The notes beneath the pieces are model-generated. The model was not told the origin of the DNA. It saw only the letters and a program-made list of their open reading frames with translations, and did no database searches. From Nephromyces sp. MM_2019 (lineage: Eukaryota; Apicomplexa; Aconoidasida; Nephromycida): DNA of 64,000 nt. Made by a program: the position numbers and the translations under genes. Position 1 is the first letter of the stretch; each line of letters opens with the position of its first letter. Shown one piece after another: positions 1 to 14,000 of this stretch. The DNA lies in the NCBI GenBank assembly GCA_015657535.1, contig JADHZB010000253.1:1-64000 (forward strand), in the 5' to 3' direction.

Positions 1-134
1 TTTGCCCGAAGCAGAATATAGATGCTGGAGCTGAAGGAGACTTAAATGTTTCTATGGACTGTGTAAACCCTGCACAGCAATCCTTGCCCAAATCTATAGC
101 TTTCAATGTGATTATAAAAGACCATGACATCTAG
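1..134 (+). CDS. Possible 3'-terminal exon of a gene entering from the left edge
   Basis: One plus-strand frame is open from the window edge to a TAG at 132-134, about 44 codons, with an ordinary mix of residues and no low complexity. An AG that could be a splice acceptor lies at 13-14. It would be the last exon of a gene mostly outside the window. I do not recognise the product, and a chance open frame of this size is possible, so support is weak. Confidence 0.3.
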   Translation, partial: CPKQNIDAGAEGDLNVSMDCVNPAQQSLPKSIAFNVIIKDHDI

Positions 135-2369
135 GCTAGCGTTTGTAATCATTTCATTTTCAGATGAATTAAAAACATTCATCACTCAAAGGTGCAACCA
201 GTAGGGTTTTCTAAAATGCAAATGTTTTTTAATCTAAGACTTATGCTTCTAATTAAATAATTTGTATTGCCGAATTAGAGGGCTCGGAGTGTAGTTTTTG
301 GCAAATATAGAGAGTTCATGATAAATTTTCTGTAGCCATTTATATGACCTTACACAGCTTCTACTTGTATTTGGTTTTTTTGTGCTGCAGACCCATTGTA
401 TAATAATCTGCTACCATTGAATAATGATAAATATTTGCAAGGCCTAGACTTCGTTACAAGCCATATAGTGTTTTGGATATATTTTGAAGAGGGTGGGATA
501 AAATTAGGTAACTCACGCAGATATGAAAATGATTAAAGTACTATGATTCGTGAGGTAGAGCTTGTGGAAGCTGTAAAAGCGAACAAACTTGGTAGAGCTT
601 AGCAGGAAGCCCCTAGCTTGTCATAAAGTAGCAAGCAAATCATACCTTGCCTACTCCCGCTCAAGGAATTTTCAACAACATTGCAGGTACCGTAGAAATG
701 CATAGAGTTATCACTTTGCTCGATCGGGAAGTACATAACGAAGTATTTTCATTGTTGCTATGGATTCACAGGGTACATGCGGGGCACTGGAACTCAGGGG
801 ATATAAAATGAGTGAAGAAGTCCTTAATGCGTGCTGTAGTATTTTGATGTTCGTCAGTGAACTATTTGGTGTAATGATGTAACAAGCAACTCTTATGCTT
901 TTTGTTTTCTTAGTTATCCTACAATATGAGAGCGAGATGTAAAATATAGTTGCAATATTTTGCTTGACTCCGAGTAAATGCAGATGTCCAAAGTTAACTC
1001 CGTGCTTATCCCAACATGGTGTACAAGTACTAGCAGAGTTCTAACATTAGTGCATAATTTTTTGCAGAAGGCATGAACCGGGTGAGGAGTTCATACTAAA
1101 AGAATATTTCAATTTAAAGCTTTGATAAGAGCAAAATGGAGCTAATATTATGTGAGCAAAGTTTAAAGGCGACAGGCGTATATCTTCATGCATAAAAAAA
1201 AATACGAAGCAGAGTGTTGAGTGAATTCAGTAATATATCCCCTGAAGAAATAGTAATTTAATCACTGTATTTTCATAGTATAAATGACATCTTTCATAGT
1301 CCTCAATCTGGTGCCTATTCCCTCATATGTTTTATGCTCGGTTCCGGATACAGTAGCTTACACTGCTCGATAATCTGTGTGGCGTGGTTCTTTCTAGGTT
1401 TATGCGAACATCTAGGTTGGCTTTCTGCAATTGCAAGGAAATATAGGGCAGATAGGCTGATACCTAGCGAGTAATATGCCTTTCGCACTTAGCTTTTATT
1501 CATACGCCACACAGTTAATTGAGCTGCGAGCATTGTATAAATCGTAGTCCATATTAGTGATTTAGCTTGCTGGCGATAATATGCCTGCGTAGCTGCTAAT
1601 GCTAATTAATGCATGCATGGAATATTTACCACTGTTAATCTGCTTCTAACGCTGCTTGAAGTTCGATTACTATTTGAGTTCACCGTTCTCTAAGTGACAT
1701 ATCCTCTTTCGTTGAATTTTATGTGTATGCTAACCGCTATTAAAGTGTGAAAGGCATTCCATGTAACATGTGCCTAATTACCAAAAGGCATATCTTCCCA
1801 TTCAAATTTTGGTGCACCTCGCTCATAATTTACCGCACAGCTCACCGCGCCCCATAGCAGGATCGGTACGAATCGCTTTTAGGCTCAAAATAGCCCCTGT
1901 TCGCCGAAGTATTCTGTTATAGAGTTGCATAAACGGTCACCACCTCATTAGCCAACTCAACGATCTTGTGAATCTACCGTTAAAATCTAGCTTGCCGCTG
2001 CGACACCTAACTTTCGTTCCTCAATTATTAGAATTACAGCAATGGCGCGTGCTCCAAAGTGTTTCTCTTAAAGCTATGTGATGGAGATGCCCGCGAATTA
2101 ATTCACCGATAAGGGCGGAAGGTATTGCTCGGTAACTCAGCCCTGACGTGCAAGCCAATCCTCCTTACGCGTGTGTAAGCTTAGGTCCATGTTTTCAAAT
2201 ACCGTAGTCATAAAACCTCATTTGAATGTTAACATATCAAGATGTGCGAATCAGCTGCCACTATGGGCGGCTAAGTGAAAGAAAGACGTAAAGACGCTTT
2301 TCTTGATGAGTTTCAAGGTTTAATTCTTCCGTGGTTATTCCTTCTGCAACTAAATCTAAGGCGAAGATC
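135..2369. other. Gene-free stretch upstream of rtcB
   Basis: I see no long open frame or recognisable motif on either strand. The last few hundred bases presumably hold the RtcB promoter and 5' UTR, but no specific element could be identified. Confidence 0.5.
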
Positions 2370-5300
2370 ATGGGGAAAAGGACTTTCGAGGAAGAAAAGG
2401 CTTACATCTCGAAAGATCCCAAGGAACCATGGCGGTACGTGATACAGAATGGGTTTGTTCCAAATATGGGAGTGCCTGGAGTGTTCTACGTTAACCCAGC
2501 CTTGGAGAAGATGGTATTTGAAGAGTTACAGACATATAGCCGTTCCTCAGCTGCCTATCGAGGAGGCTTCATTCCTTCGGTTATGCAGGTGGCCAATGTT
2601 GCTGCCTTGCCAGGAATTGTAAAGCACTCAGTCGGCTTGCCAGATATCCACTCCGGTCAGTTATGGGAGAAAAAATATTGGGGTTACTTTGTCGCGTTGT
2701 GATATGATTATATTACTTGCTGATAGTTTCGTTACATAGCTGATTCTAAATGTAGTAGTACGGCTGGACGTATGGCATGAAAAGAAAAAATGATTGACAG
2801 TTCCTGTGATGGGGAGTGCTTGGGTTTAGTCACACTCTTGGAAGCCCTCGCTATTTGCGGTTTTTATGTTAAATTTTTGTAGTTGTTTTACAACTTATTT
2901 CGTTCACATGTTTGCCAAGACCTTGTGCAGTGCAGTTTGATCCCCATCGTTGGAATTTTGTGAGCCGCTACTCACACCTATGTTGAAAGCATGGAAAGCA
3001 ATGAAATTATGCATGCTTTTATTTGCGCGTTTATTAGTGGGTGATCACCACCGTTACCCTGACATGAATTAATAATGTATTAAAACGCCTAAAGAAACAC
3101 GTTATGCTATCTACTGGCTAATTTTCAGGCTATGGTTTCGCCATTGGGAATGTTGCTGCCTTTGATATGAATGACCCAAAGGCGGTCATATCGCCAGGTG
3201 GTGTTGGGTTTGATATTAATTGCGGAATTCGACTTATTAGGACCAACTTATTTCTTAAAGACATATTGGAAGTGAAGGAGAGCTTAGCTCAAAAGATGTT
3301 TGATCATATTCCAGTTGGTGTTGGATCACAAGGGATTATTCCCTGCACGAGAGATGGTGAGCTTTCTCATTTTTGATGTGATTAAAAGCAGTGGTATTTT
3401 ATGGGTATTTGAAGCGAAAGCGGCATAAGCGACGAAAGAGAAACTGTTTAGTAAAGAAAGTAGTCCTCTGTGGAACTCTTAGCCTTCACACACTGGCTGG
3501 TTATTTGAAACTTAATTAAAATAGTTGTGGGTGCTAGTAATAGGTTTCCTCCGGCGATGTAGCGCTGGCATATGTAATGATATAAAGCAATGAGGAACTT
3601 GGGAGTATAGCAAAATATTAGATGACATAAGATTTTCTGCGCAGAATTGGACGATGTGTTGCAGCTGGGAATGGACTGGTCTGTTAGAGAGGGCTATTCG
3701 TGGTCGGAGGACAAGGAGCACTGTGAGGAGTATGGCAGAATGATGACTGCAGATTCTAACAAAGTATCTTCTCGTGCAAAAACTCGAGGACTACCTCAAC
3801 TTGGTACCTTAGGTGCTGGGAATCATTATGCTGAGATTCAGGTATGTAAATTAAATTTTCACCATCGCTAGGTGTGTCTGAGGAATCTTGAGATTTATAC
3901 AGTGGAATTAAAAATTAAATGTTTTGTGTGCTATATTCAGCATTTTCGTTATTCTAGTTTTCTTTTACATTGCCTATTTTGAGGCTTAAAATAAACTAAA
4001 CTGTATCGAATGCAGCTCCTTTTCTCTTTTTCAGTTTCACAAAACAGATTTTTCCTTAAATTGTTTCTCTTACTTCTTTTATTGTGTAGTTCATCATATT
4101 ATGTGTTTTTGCGTGTGAATTTTTGTTGTCATATGCTTTGCTTCCCAAAAACCTCACCTCCAGCTTTGCTTCCGCAAAACCCTACTTCCAACTTTTTGTT
4201 TTGTTTATAGCCAAGTATAAAATAATAAGAAATATTTCTATTGTAAAAAGGTATCAGTTCGATGAAAGAAACTTTGGGAATAATCCTCCTTATCCACTTC
4301 TGAGATTCTTTCTTAGATTTGTGGTTTAATATTTTTGTGCCTCTTCTTTTTTTGGAGTATGTGGGTCCTTCTATTGATTTTGTGTTTACCTGCTATCTTT
4401 TGGACTTACTTCTTCAGGTTGTGGATGAAATATTTGATAAGTTTTCGGCTAGTCTTATGGGTATAGAGAAGAAGGATCAAGTGTGCATAATGATTCATTC
4501 AGGAAGTAGAGGATTGGGGCATCAGGTAGCAACAGACGCTTTGGTTGAGATGGAGCGGGGAATGATGAGAGAGAATATTTCAGTGAATGATAGGCAACTC
4601 TCTTGTGCGCGGATTTCCTCTTCAGAAGGGCACAACTATCTAAAGTCGATGTCTTCTGCTGCAAACTACGCTTGGGTCAATCGGTAACATTTGTTAAAAA
4701 CATGTTTTCGTTATATTAGGTTATTACAGCTACTTACTGAATCTATTTAAGCATACAAAAAGGGCAAGAATAAGATTTTTCATCAGGAAGATCGAGCTAT
4801 GAAAATAATAAGGAATTTAAGAGAAACAAAGCTTAGCGAAGCATCAAATCAGAAGTGTTTCTAAAAATGATATGTACGACGGTAGTAAAAGAAGCAGTTC
4901 ATAACGAAGAGAGTAAAGAGCCTATAGCATTATTATGTTTTAATTTAACACTAATTTTAATATTGCAATTTAATATTGAATGTACTGTACTAAAATTATC
5001 AGAAGTATCTCGTAAAAATCGTGTATTTATGGAAGTGAATAAGTGTGTGCTATCTCAAAATCGGATAAAGGCAAAAAAAAGTGATAATTTTATTTATCTT
5101 TCTTCTGCTGTTTTCAGAGCTTCTATGACCTTTTTAACGCGTCAAGCCTTTGCCAAGGTTTTCCAGCAGACTCCTGATGATTTGGATATGCATGTTATAT
5201 ACGATGTTTCGCATAACATTGCAAAGATAGAGGTTAGCTTTAGCTTATCGTGATCATTCAGTGTTGTTCATGAATAGCTCGTTTTCTTGTCTGCTACAGC

Positions 5301-7021
5301 GAATAAATTGTTTCCCTAACCTTAGCTGGGAGAAAATTAGAGAGTTTCTGATTTGCTGAAAGTGAAAAATATGTTTTTAAGCTTAGTTTAAAGGCTTCTT
5401 GAGTAAAATTTCTTGAACATCTGAATCATGTACTTTCCCTAAAGGTTTTCATTTTTTTTTCTACAAAATTAGTGTACTTAATATACTGATCCATAAAAAA
5501 TTGTTGTGCTTGGTTTGTGTCCTATTGTTGTAAATATTCTGTGGCATTCTATGTGTTTTATTTCCTGATTTGGGTATTTTTTTCAATGTGTATGTTATAT
5601 TAGTATATTTTTCCTACTTTTTTGAGTCTCTGAAGAACTTAAGATTTTTCGACTATTTCCTGTTTACGGCATTCCTAGAATAGCCAAATATATTTTATTA
5701 TTATTGAAGAATTTGCTATCTATAGCTTGAATACCAGTACAACCTGCTATTCCTTCTTATTTGCACTTTCAGGAACATATGGTGAATAATAAGCTCATGA
5801 AACTGTTAGTTCATAGAAAGGGCTCTACAAGGGCTTTTCCTCCTCATCATCCTTTGATCCCCGTGGATTATCAGTTTACTGGACAGCCTGTGCTCATTGG
5901 AGGCACGATGGGAACCTGCTCGTATGTTCTCACGGGGACAGAAAAGTCGATGGCGGAGACTTTTGGTTCCACTTGTCATGGGGCCGGTTAGTTAGCGCTC
6001 TGCGCACACATAATTGATGCAAGATTTGATGATACTTTTATAGCGATTAACAAATGGCTATAGCGCACCGAATTTTTTAAAATAAATAATTTCCCGCGAA
6101 TTTCTTTTAATTTATCTGTTTTTAGGCCGCCAATTAAGTCGGAGCAAGAGTCGAAATGTCCTTTCGTACCAGGATGTGTGTTCAGATCTCCACAACAAGG
6201 GAATTTCGGTGAGAATTCATCGCTTTAACCACATTAAATATGCATATTTCAATTTTTTTAATGTCATTACGGTGTAAAATGCGTAGAATTTAGATTAAAA
6301 TATTTTTATGGGGCGTTTAACTCATAGATTTTGTGATTCATGCTATATAAGGCAATATATATGTTGTAGTTATTGAAATGAAAGGTGTTTGCAAAATATC
6401 CTTAAACAATGAGCTAATATATTAATCCATGAACCTGTCTAGTTTTTCCATACGCGATTTCATCTCATGGTTAAAAATTATGGGCATATATTTTGCTTTG
6501 GCGACCTCTTTGCTTTCATGTCGTCATGCACTTGCCAAGATTGTCTTTTATATTCCCAAGTGGAAATTTTCCGTGTGTTGTTACAAGGATATACTCCTCG
6601 GAAATAAATGTTAAGCATCATGCACTTCTCTATGGATTATTAGTTCATGCCCTATTTTATGGCCGATTTTTTTCAGTTTTTTGTGTAATGCTCTGTTCTT
6701 GTTTCAGTAGCCTCATGTGTTATATGGCGCTAAAATATATTCACTTTTGACCAATCCTCATTGCGCCCCTGAACTGATTTCGGATGGCAGATAAGAGTAG
6801 CTTCTCCTAAGCTGATTATGGAGGAGGCACCTGAATCTTACAAGGATGTGACTCAAGTTGTTGAGGTACGTGATTTCATTCCTCTGTTACCGCTTCCTGC
6901 TTATCTTCGTATCAATTCTTGCTCATTCTGCAAAACTTCACTGTATGTGCAGACCTGCCACGTCGCTGGAATATCCAAAAAATGCGTGAAACTCAGGCCA
7001 GTGGCCATCATAAAAGGATAG
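2370..7021 (+). CDS. rtcB: RtcB-type RNA ligase (RNA 3'-phosphate to 5'-OH, GTP-dependent), nine exons
   Basis: Exons: 2370-2655, 3129-3356, 3645-3841, 4418-4683, 5118-5232, 5773-5986, 6126-6208, 6791-6865 and 6953-7021, all with GT-AG borders and matching phase. They give 510 aa against 505 in human RTCB, and the protein is collinear with the human one throughout. The guanylylation and Mn-binding elements are intact: FDINCG with Cys127, [14 protein letters not shown], and TCHGAG with His433, which is the residue that carries GMP in the family. The C-terminus ends in the family hallmark IIKG. RtcB ligates tRNA exon halves and, in metazoans, XBP1 mRNA; it normally works with archease and DDX1, neither of which is in this window. 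The ATG at 2370 was chosen because the frame upstream has only a GTG at 2331 and homology begins just after 2370. The protein looks cytosolic or nuclear, with no targeting extension. Confidence 0.96.
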
Positions 7022-10000
7022 GCGCTATACCCTACGAACAAAAAATTCCAGAAAAATTTAGCTAGTATATGCGATTATCAGCTGCCTTTCCTGGCCGGCG
7101 AACATAATATGGTATTTACTGAGTCATTGTACGCGACTTTGGAATGTTAAATTTCGCGAATTAAATTCTGTAAAACCCTAACTCACGTGCCAGTTGGTAG
7201 GCTGTAAATCAAAAGGCTAATAGCTGCGCTAAAAAATTGATTTACGCACGTATTACAGAAGTTTCGCCTTTGAAAAATACCACGTTTTTTCCCTGCTCTT
7301 ATTTAAATGAAAAAAGGATAAAAAATAATAAAGATAGTGCTCCCCGGGCGGACCGTTTATCGCAGTATAAATAAGTGGTGATCATTTTCCTAATCATCTC
7401 GGATATTTTTTGTACAAATATTCACGAGGCAAGGTTTTACGCACTTGCATTTGACGCGAAAGTAACGATAAACTGGGGCAGTACTTCATCTTTAGGAAGC
7501 TTTTTGAGCTTCCTTCTGAAACCTCTATCCTGTGAAGCATTCCTTTTATTTAACGAAGTTTCTTTATTGGCAAGCCTTGAGGTTTCACCTCTATTAAACA
7601 AACTGCTTGCTTTCTATCGCCTGGAGTCCTGTGTTCTATAAATATGGCTGCTGTTCGCCCCGCTAAAATTTACGCGGCGTCAAGGAGGAATTCAATGTCC
7701 AAATATGTACAGTAAAGTTTTTTTATAGAAAAAATTACCGGGTGCACTGTTATTGACGAGCCCCATTAAATTAGTATTTGAATTTAATTATTTATACAAG
7801 GTGATATTAGGTTTCAATGGATTTTGAAACATCATGTCAGTTTCCGTGAACCTCTGCAGGAGTGTCACTCTTGTCTTTCAGGGAGTAGTTACAATATGCC
7901 ATGATTTAATCGGTTCTTACCGGAAAGTTCTTAAGAATTGCTGCGGAGAAGCTCCACTTTGAAAATGTGTTAAGTTTTCTATATAAATTAATATATCTTC
8001 CACAATTTATAGTTTATGATTGGTTATACTAATTTTTGTCTGTTCGGTTATGTTTACTGCGGGTTTGTAGCACTTCCGCTAAGATATCCATCACTTTAGC
8101 CTTGTAAATATTAGCAATAAAAGGCCTTTTTGAAAGTTTGCGAAAGTGTACAATTAGATGTATACGTTGAAGCGACCTCTGCAGTTGTATTTAAGGATCC
8201 AGCGTTTCGTTTGAAAGCGCGCCAAAATGGAGCGAGGGCGGAAGACAGGGCATTTATAGAGTTGCTACCACGGCAGATTTGAGAATGAGGATGTACGCTT
8301 ACGTGACGACGCAATGGGTGCATGAATGAGTTAATGCCAATCTGTTTCGTTATCTCTTGGTAAGAGAATATCGTGATGCGAATCACGCATAATACGAGAT
8401 GCACAAGCCATTTTTTATATTTTTTGGTTCTCCAACTTATGTGGTTTCGGCAGTGGGGGGAACTATATTTGCTGGATTGTCTTGCTGTAGTAAGGTGAAT
8501 GTGCTTTTTCCTCTTATGAGTGCATGCACGCCTGAGGCTGATCTACGACCCCCGTCTTAGCAGTTTGCCAGATGGCATCCATGGCAACTAGCCGGTCTAG
8601 GAAAAGGGAAATTTGTTGCTTGAAATTGCAAAAAAGCGTTTTATATAATATTTTTCGACCCTTACCTTGTTTCCCTCGTTGAGGTATGAAGTAAGACGCT
8701 TTTGCTCAATACCTTTGAAAAACTAGCTATACATTGCAGTTTTTACTGGGGATGCTCATAGCCTGCATTTGAGTTACAGGCTACGAGCATCAACGGCGCA
8801 AAACTTCCTTGTGCATGTAGTTTGGCACGCAGAGCATACACTCCAACCTACTTTGGCTTCGAAATTCCTTACAGCTGATGAACCCAATATAGTGTTTGAT
8901 TGCTAAATGAAAATTCAAATTCCCTCTAGAAGCTTTCAAGAAGGAGCTATCAGTTTAACGGGGTGACACACTTTATGGTCGACCTCTTTTCCACAGGGTT
9001 CGTATTTTGAGTGCGCCAAGCTTTGACTGGTTGGTATGCATAAAGCACCAGCAATAAACAGTTACTGCAATTCGTCAAGGCAGCTAGCTTTCAATGTAAA
9101 CACTGGATAACTGTATTCCTCACGCCATATAAACTGCATAGAATGTGATTCGCAGCCAATTTGCTCTACCCAGGTTAAAATTCAATCGTATCCTGCATCA
9201 CATAACGCGCAAGAGTTTTACAGGTTGCCTTCGTAACTCAGCATAGTGCAAACTAGTAAACATATCTGAATATTGAAGGAAAGCGTTCCTGGTGGCTACA
9301 GATTGGTTAGAGAAAAAAAATAATGCGTATAGATTCGAGAACGATACGGACCTTCAGAATATCATCATTTTCCTGATCCCGCAAAGTCGATTGCGAACTA
9401 GTACAAAGCTCGAGTATACATTCACTTTTTGCAGTGCTAAAAGGGAATTCAAGGAAAGGGGAACATCTCAAAACAGCATTATGGTATTAGCGATGGTCTA
9501 GTTTTCTATGGTGTTCTATTAATTTGCTGTACATTGACTTCTTAGGAATCGGATAGTAATGCAATAACAACCAATCCCCAATTGGGGTGAAGAGCCAAAG
9601 AAGCATAGAATGAAATAAAACAATTAAACAACGATAAAATCGATTAATTAAAGCAGCTTGTTAGAAAAGGAAAAAATAATAAAAAATAAGCAAGGGGGGC
9701 GAGTCGTAGGGATTCGCATGCTGGAGGGGGTGGAGGGGAGAAAAACAGGAGGGGCACCAATATCTTGTTTTGATATCTGCATAATGAGTGGATAAATGAT
9801 GATGGCATATATAAACACAGAAATGGGCAGTGGTATGCACGGCGTTCAATGGGGCAGCTGACGAGTATTTGTGCTTCACAGCCGCTAATATGCCGTAAAT
9901 ACTCCGCGGGAGAAACAGGAAAAATCTTAAAGCCGTATTTTGCATTATTAGCCTGGCGCGCTGATTCATGAGATTAGATGCACCCATTAGGAATTGGCTA

Positions 10001-10674
10001 ACTTTACTAGCCAGTATATACTACTGGCTTGGCACAACACAGAAACTTTTTAAGAAAATGATCTTGCCATAAACAGTGAAAATTCAATTGCTGCCGGGCA
10101 TGGCGGCTATCTTACGTACCGGTAGCTTCATACATTCGGTACTGCACCTCATAACCTTCAATTTTAGAAAACGCTATCCATCTTTATTGAAGAAAGCAGA
10201 ACAAGAGAAAATAAGGTTATTCTTACGTAAAAAGCTTATATAACATAATAGGTGCGCAAAAAAGCTATTTTAGTATGTAGATTTATAAGACATTAAACAT
10301 GCGAAGAGAAGCTTGTGACATCAAAACTGCCACCGCCAAAAAATTGTTTAAACCTTGTTCAAAATTTGATGCTCGGATAAAAAAGCAAAAAAAACTATAA
10401 AAAGCGTCTAATACGTGCTTACAGCTACGGAAGCCTCGTAGAAATTACTAGTTGATACATTGCGTACAACTGTGCAGCTATAGAAAATCCAACAGGAAAT
10501 ACAATTGCTTTTAATCAGGCTTGTGTAGGGCCACACTGCTGCCTGATGCCTAGCATATTGTATTGAACAGCTAAATCACGTTTAATCTTAACCTGTATGG
10601 TGGTTTACCCTATAGAACGCCACGAAACAAAATTAAAGCTTACTGTAAATTTGCGTCAAGTGAACATACTATGA
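7022..10674. other. Gene-free stretch between rtcB and the bL20m gene
   Basis: Only short open frames occur (for example 8111-8404 minus, 9292-9501 plus, 9661-9987 minus). None shows a domain, a coding-like composition or splice sites that link it to a neighbour. The first bases presumably contain the RtcB 3' UTR. Confidence 0.45.
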
Positions 10675-11055
10675 TTATAACTCCGAAAGATCCCTTTGCT
10701 GTCGATCGCCAATATTGTCTTCACCCCAAGCACTATTCTTCGCTTCATCAACCAGGCACTTATAAGTGATTGGTTCTGTTTCTGCAAGAGTGGCCAGCAT
10801 CTTCCTATCAAGGAACACGTTCTGCCTCCACAAGGCTCCGATAAAACGAGAATATGGCATGTTCCATTCCCTGGATGCCGCATTAATCTTCGTTATCCAA
10901 AAAGTGCGATATCGCCTGGCCCGTTGCCTTCTCAACATATACGAATGAAAAAGGGATTTCATCGCCTGTATACATGCGAGTTTGTAACAGCCCTTGCTGC
11001 GGCCCCGAAAGCTCTTTGCAACCTGAAAAACTACTTCCCTTGGCAACCGCATCAT
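10675..11055 (-). CDS. Mitochondrial large-subunit ribosomal protein bL20m
   Basis: A single-exon frame of 126 aa starts at a real ATG (11055-11053) with an in-frame stop immediately upstream. The order of L20 motifs is clear: SFRGRSKGCYKLA near residue 14, a basic stretch RRQRARRYRTFWITKINAAS around residues 43-62, then MPYSRFIGAL and LDRKMLATLAETEP. These match the bL20 family, whose members bind 23S-type rRNA early in large-subunit assembly. The CYKLA and EPITYK wording is closer to mitochondrial L20 than to bacterial or plastid forms, and there is no long bipartite plastid leader, so the mitochondrion is the likelier site. An apicoplast role cannot be excluded from sequence alone. The plus-strand frame at 10696-11091 is its shadow. 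Confidence 0.85.
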   Translation of the reverse strand: MMRLPREVVFQVAKSFRGRSKGCYKLACIQAMKSLFHSYMLRRQRARRYRTFWITKINAASREWNMPYSRFIGALWRQNVFLDRKMLATLAETEPITYKCLVDEAKNSAWGEDNIGDRQQRDLSEL

Positions 11056-14000
11056 TCATCAGGGATGGAAGAGGCAGGTGAGACTATTTGAATTATGATA
11101 GCAATACAAAAAAAGAAAAGTAGGCGAAGCGGTAAACAAATGAATGAAGCAACCTTTCTGGTAAAAAATCCTACAAGGGATATTCTAAGGGGAACCTCTA
11201 GTTAAAACTCTGATATAACGCGAAAAGTGGTTTTCAGCAGGACCTCTCGTGATATATTCTCCGAGGTGAATGGCAATATTGTTTGAGGCTTCTTTAGCTA
11301 AAAAAATGCGATATAAGCACAAATGTGATCAAGATAGGGTTAAACTCAGACATAACATAGTGAAATTGCAGCTCTCACACTTGCATAAGACGCTATTGCA
11401 AAGCAACTGCAGATACTTGCAGCTGTCTGAGCTTCTGTATAAACTGCATGCCAATCACAACCGATAGCATGAAGGGGATGAATTTTGTGGATAAGAACTA
11501 CCACAGTACGGCACAATTGGCACGCGGAAGATGAGTGGTTGATAATAAAAATGATAACAAATGCACAAAAACGTGTACAAAAGGCCAGAAAAGTTCAAAT
11601 ATGAGATGCTCAGGCAGAATTTTCTGAGTGAGTTTTGAAGACTGAAGTGCTCAGCAGAGTGGCAGTTAATTGCAAAGAACTGAAGAATGCGAGAAGCTCA
11701 CATGCCAATTATTAATGTACAGCTCTAGGGGGGCCGCTTTTTAAAACGCAGAAGAACAATAGGGTCCTTGGTACTATGGACCAGTATATTAGAGCCTCTT
11801 GTGACTGCGACACGCAGACTGCAACAACTAACGACAACAAAAGCATGGAATTGAGCAAAGATGCTTGTCAGCGCTAGGCAGCACAAATTGTAGGTCTTGC
11901 ATGTAGCACTTGTGCACTTAGGAAATAGAATCGCAGGAAATAAGCTTAGGGGTCAATGTCACTAAATATGCTATTTTTGCACGGAAGATAGTGCTAAAAC
12001 CCCATAAAAGTTGGAGAATAACTTCCCAGCCCCTTGTTGCAAGTTGTAGAACTCCACTCCCGTTATACTGAGATAACACAAACAGCATTTCACCAATTGT
12101 AGGTACCAAACATTTTCCATAGAATTTTTGAACATCATCTCACTTCTAGAAGTTTGCATCTACCGCTATTTCCACTTTATACTCCCTCTAGAGGCACCCA
12201 TATACGTCATCCTTTTTTCAAGCGCTCCCCCAAGGGTGGCATTTTTCTACGCTGATGTTACTTCACCAGTCATTACACTCCGAACTCTTCGCATACGCAT
12301 CTATTGTTCAGTCCTCAGCGCCGACGGAGCTCAATGCGAGGCATGCGCACTTTTAACTGGAGAGAGCACCGACGCGGGCCACCTTATCGTTTGCTGTTCT
12401 ACCAAGTGTACAGTGAACATGTCTTATTGTGTGTGTTATATCTTCACCTAAAGTCTGAGGTTAAGTTAACAGATACAATGGTTCTAGCTCTCAAGTAGTC
12501 TCTATGGAATCATATGATTTTTTTTGACTCTGAAAGGACTGCTTCGTCTAGCTATAAGGCTTGCCATTGAATCAAGGTAAAGAAATAAATGTATCGATAT
12601 GAAATACGGTTTTCGTTCTTAGAAACTCAAACACGGGTGCGCGGTTACTGCTACTGATTAGGGAAGCTTCAAAAAGATGCAGATAGTTGAAAGGCGCAAT
12701 TCTTAGGCGATTTGCAGGAATGGGGTAATATGAAATAAGAATGCAATGCCATTATGTATCATTACGATGTTGTTAAGGATGCGAAAATCCCTTTTTTGAA
12801 AGGGCGTGCAGCTGTGTTATGTTTGAAGATTTGCTACTTGAAGTACACTTTAGTGACCAAATGAACCTCCTATGTGCTTTTTGGAAGGGAAAGCGCGGTG
12901 TAGCCCCAGCAATTTTGCGTGATGGCATGAGCGCTTTACATAAACTGATGATTTAGGGTAAGGCTTCTCCGCTTTATTGTGTTTGTGGGTAGAAAGAGAC
13001 TTCTGATAACTTCCAGGTTCACGAGTTTTTTGGCAAAAGCAGTTGCATCTTCATGCTGCATTTGGAACATGGAGGACAGCGGTGTCAACACGGAAAGTTT
13101 ACAATATACTCACGTAGAATACCAGGCGGATACCGATTGAGAAATAGTTTCTGCTAATTGCTGTTTCTAGGATGACAAAATTTGTATCTAGTAGAGTAAC
13201 TGAAGAGTCTTAATCTCAGTAAACGTGATTATTTATCCAACGCATGAATTTTTGGAGTTAACGCGCAGCGCTGTGCCACTTTTATATCTAGTCTACTAAT
13301 TTTTTTCTGCAAATTTCTATTATTTCTTCAGTGTGTGTTTTACTCAATATGCTTACCAATATCAGCCGATGTGTATGTCTTGTTGCTTTTTAGCTTGGGG
13401 CTGCATAAGTTCATTAGAGTTTTCAATGAAATGAGACTATAAAGTGCTTGTATGCGCTTAATTTTCCCTAAAAATTTCCCAAAAGCTGTGAAAAGTTGGG
13501 TTGCTACAATGATACCTTCCCTGCTCATGCATTCTTCGCGCAAGTTATTTTTAGATTTTTTTGTCACGCTTTGGCGTAAGTAGTGACTTCTTAATTTATG
13601 CTAATCAGCCGTGGAATTTTGGAGGAAATGATACAGCGGGCTCTCGTGACCAAGATTGCTCACCGCATTCAAACGTTGCCTTCAGTGAAGCCTGCTCTCG
13701 TGTGGCGGTCACTACGTTGAGCAACATAAGCAGTCCTGCATCAATATAAAATCGTTCATTATGCTTGTTCTCATGCGTTCCTTAGTATATCTGCGCATAA
13801 TTCCTTGTTGATTCCCGGAATGCTAGCAATAGATTGCGGTTTAATGCACTTTGCTTGTTTTTTTGCATCGAATATTTGACAATATTCTACGTTTTGCCTA
13901 CCCAAAAGTTTTACTGCATATAGATTTACATAATTATTTTCCTGAAACACACTTTTTATTTATCTATCTGCCTGTGTTTGTGAAAAATGTCATTTAACTC

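Noticed and set aside
9661..9987. Minus-strand frame of 108 codons
   Set aside because: Composition is aromatic and His-rich near the end as expected from translating AT-rich noncoding DNA; no motif.
10696..11091. Plus-strand frame of 131 codons
   Set aside because: Shadow of the bL20m gene, which has clear family motifs on the opposite strand.
13561..13749. Small frames around a GTAAGT...CTAATCAG pair that would give a 33-nt intron
   Set aside because: Implied intron far shorter than any other here, and three frames are partly open with no way to choose; one gives a 42-residue basic peptide.
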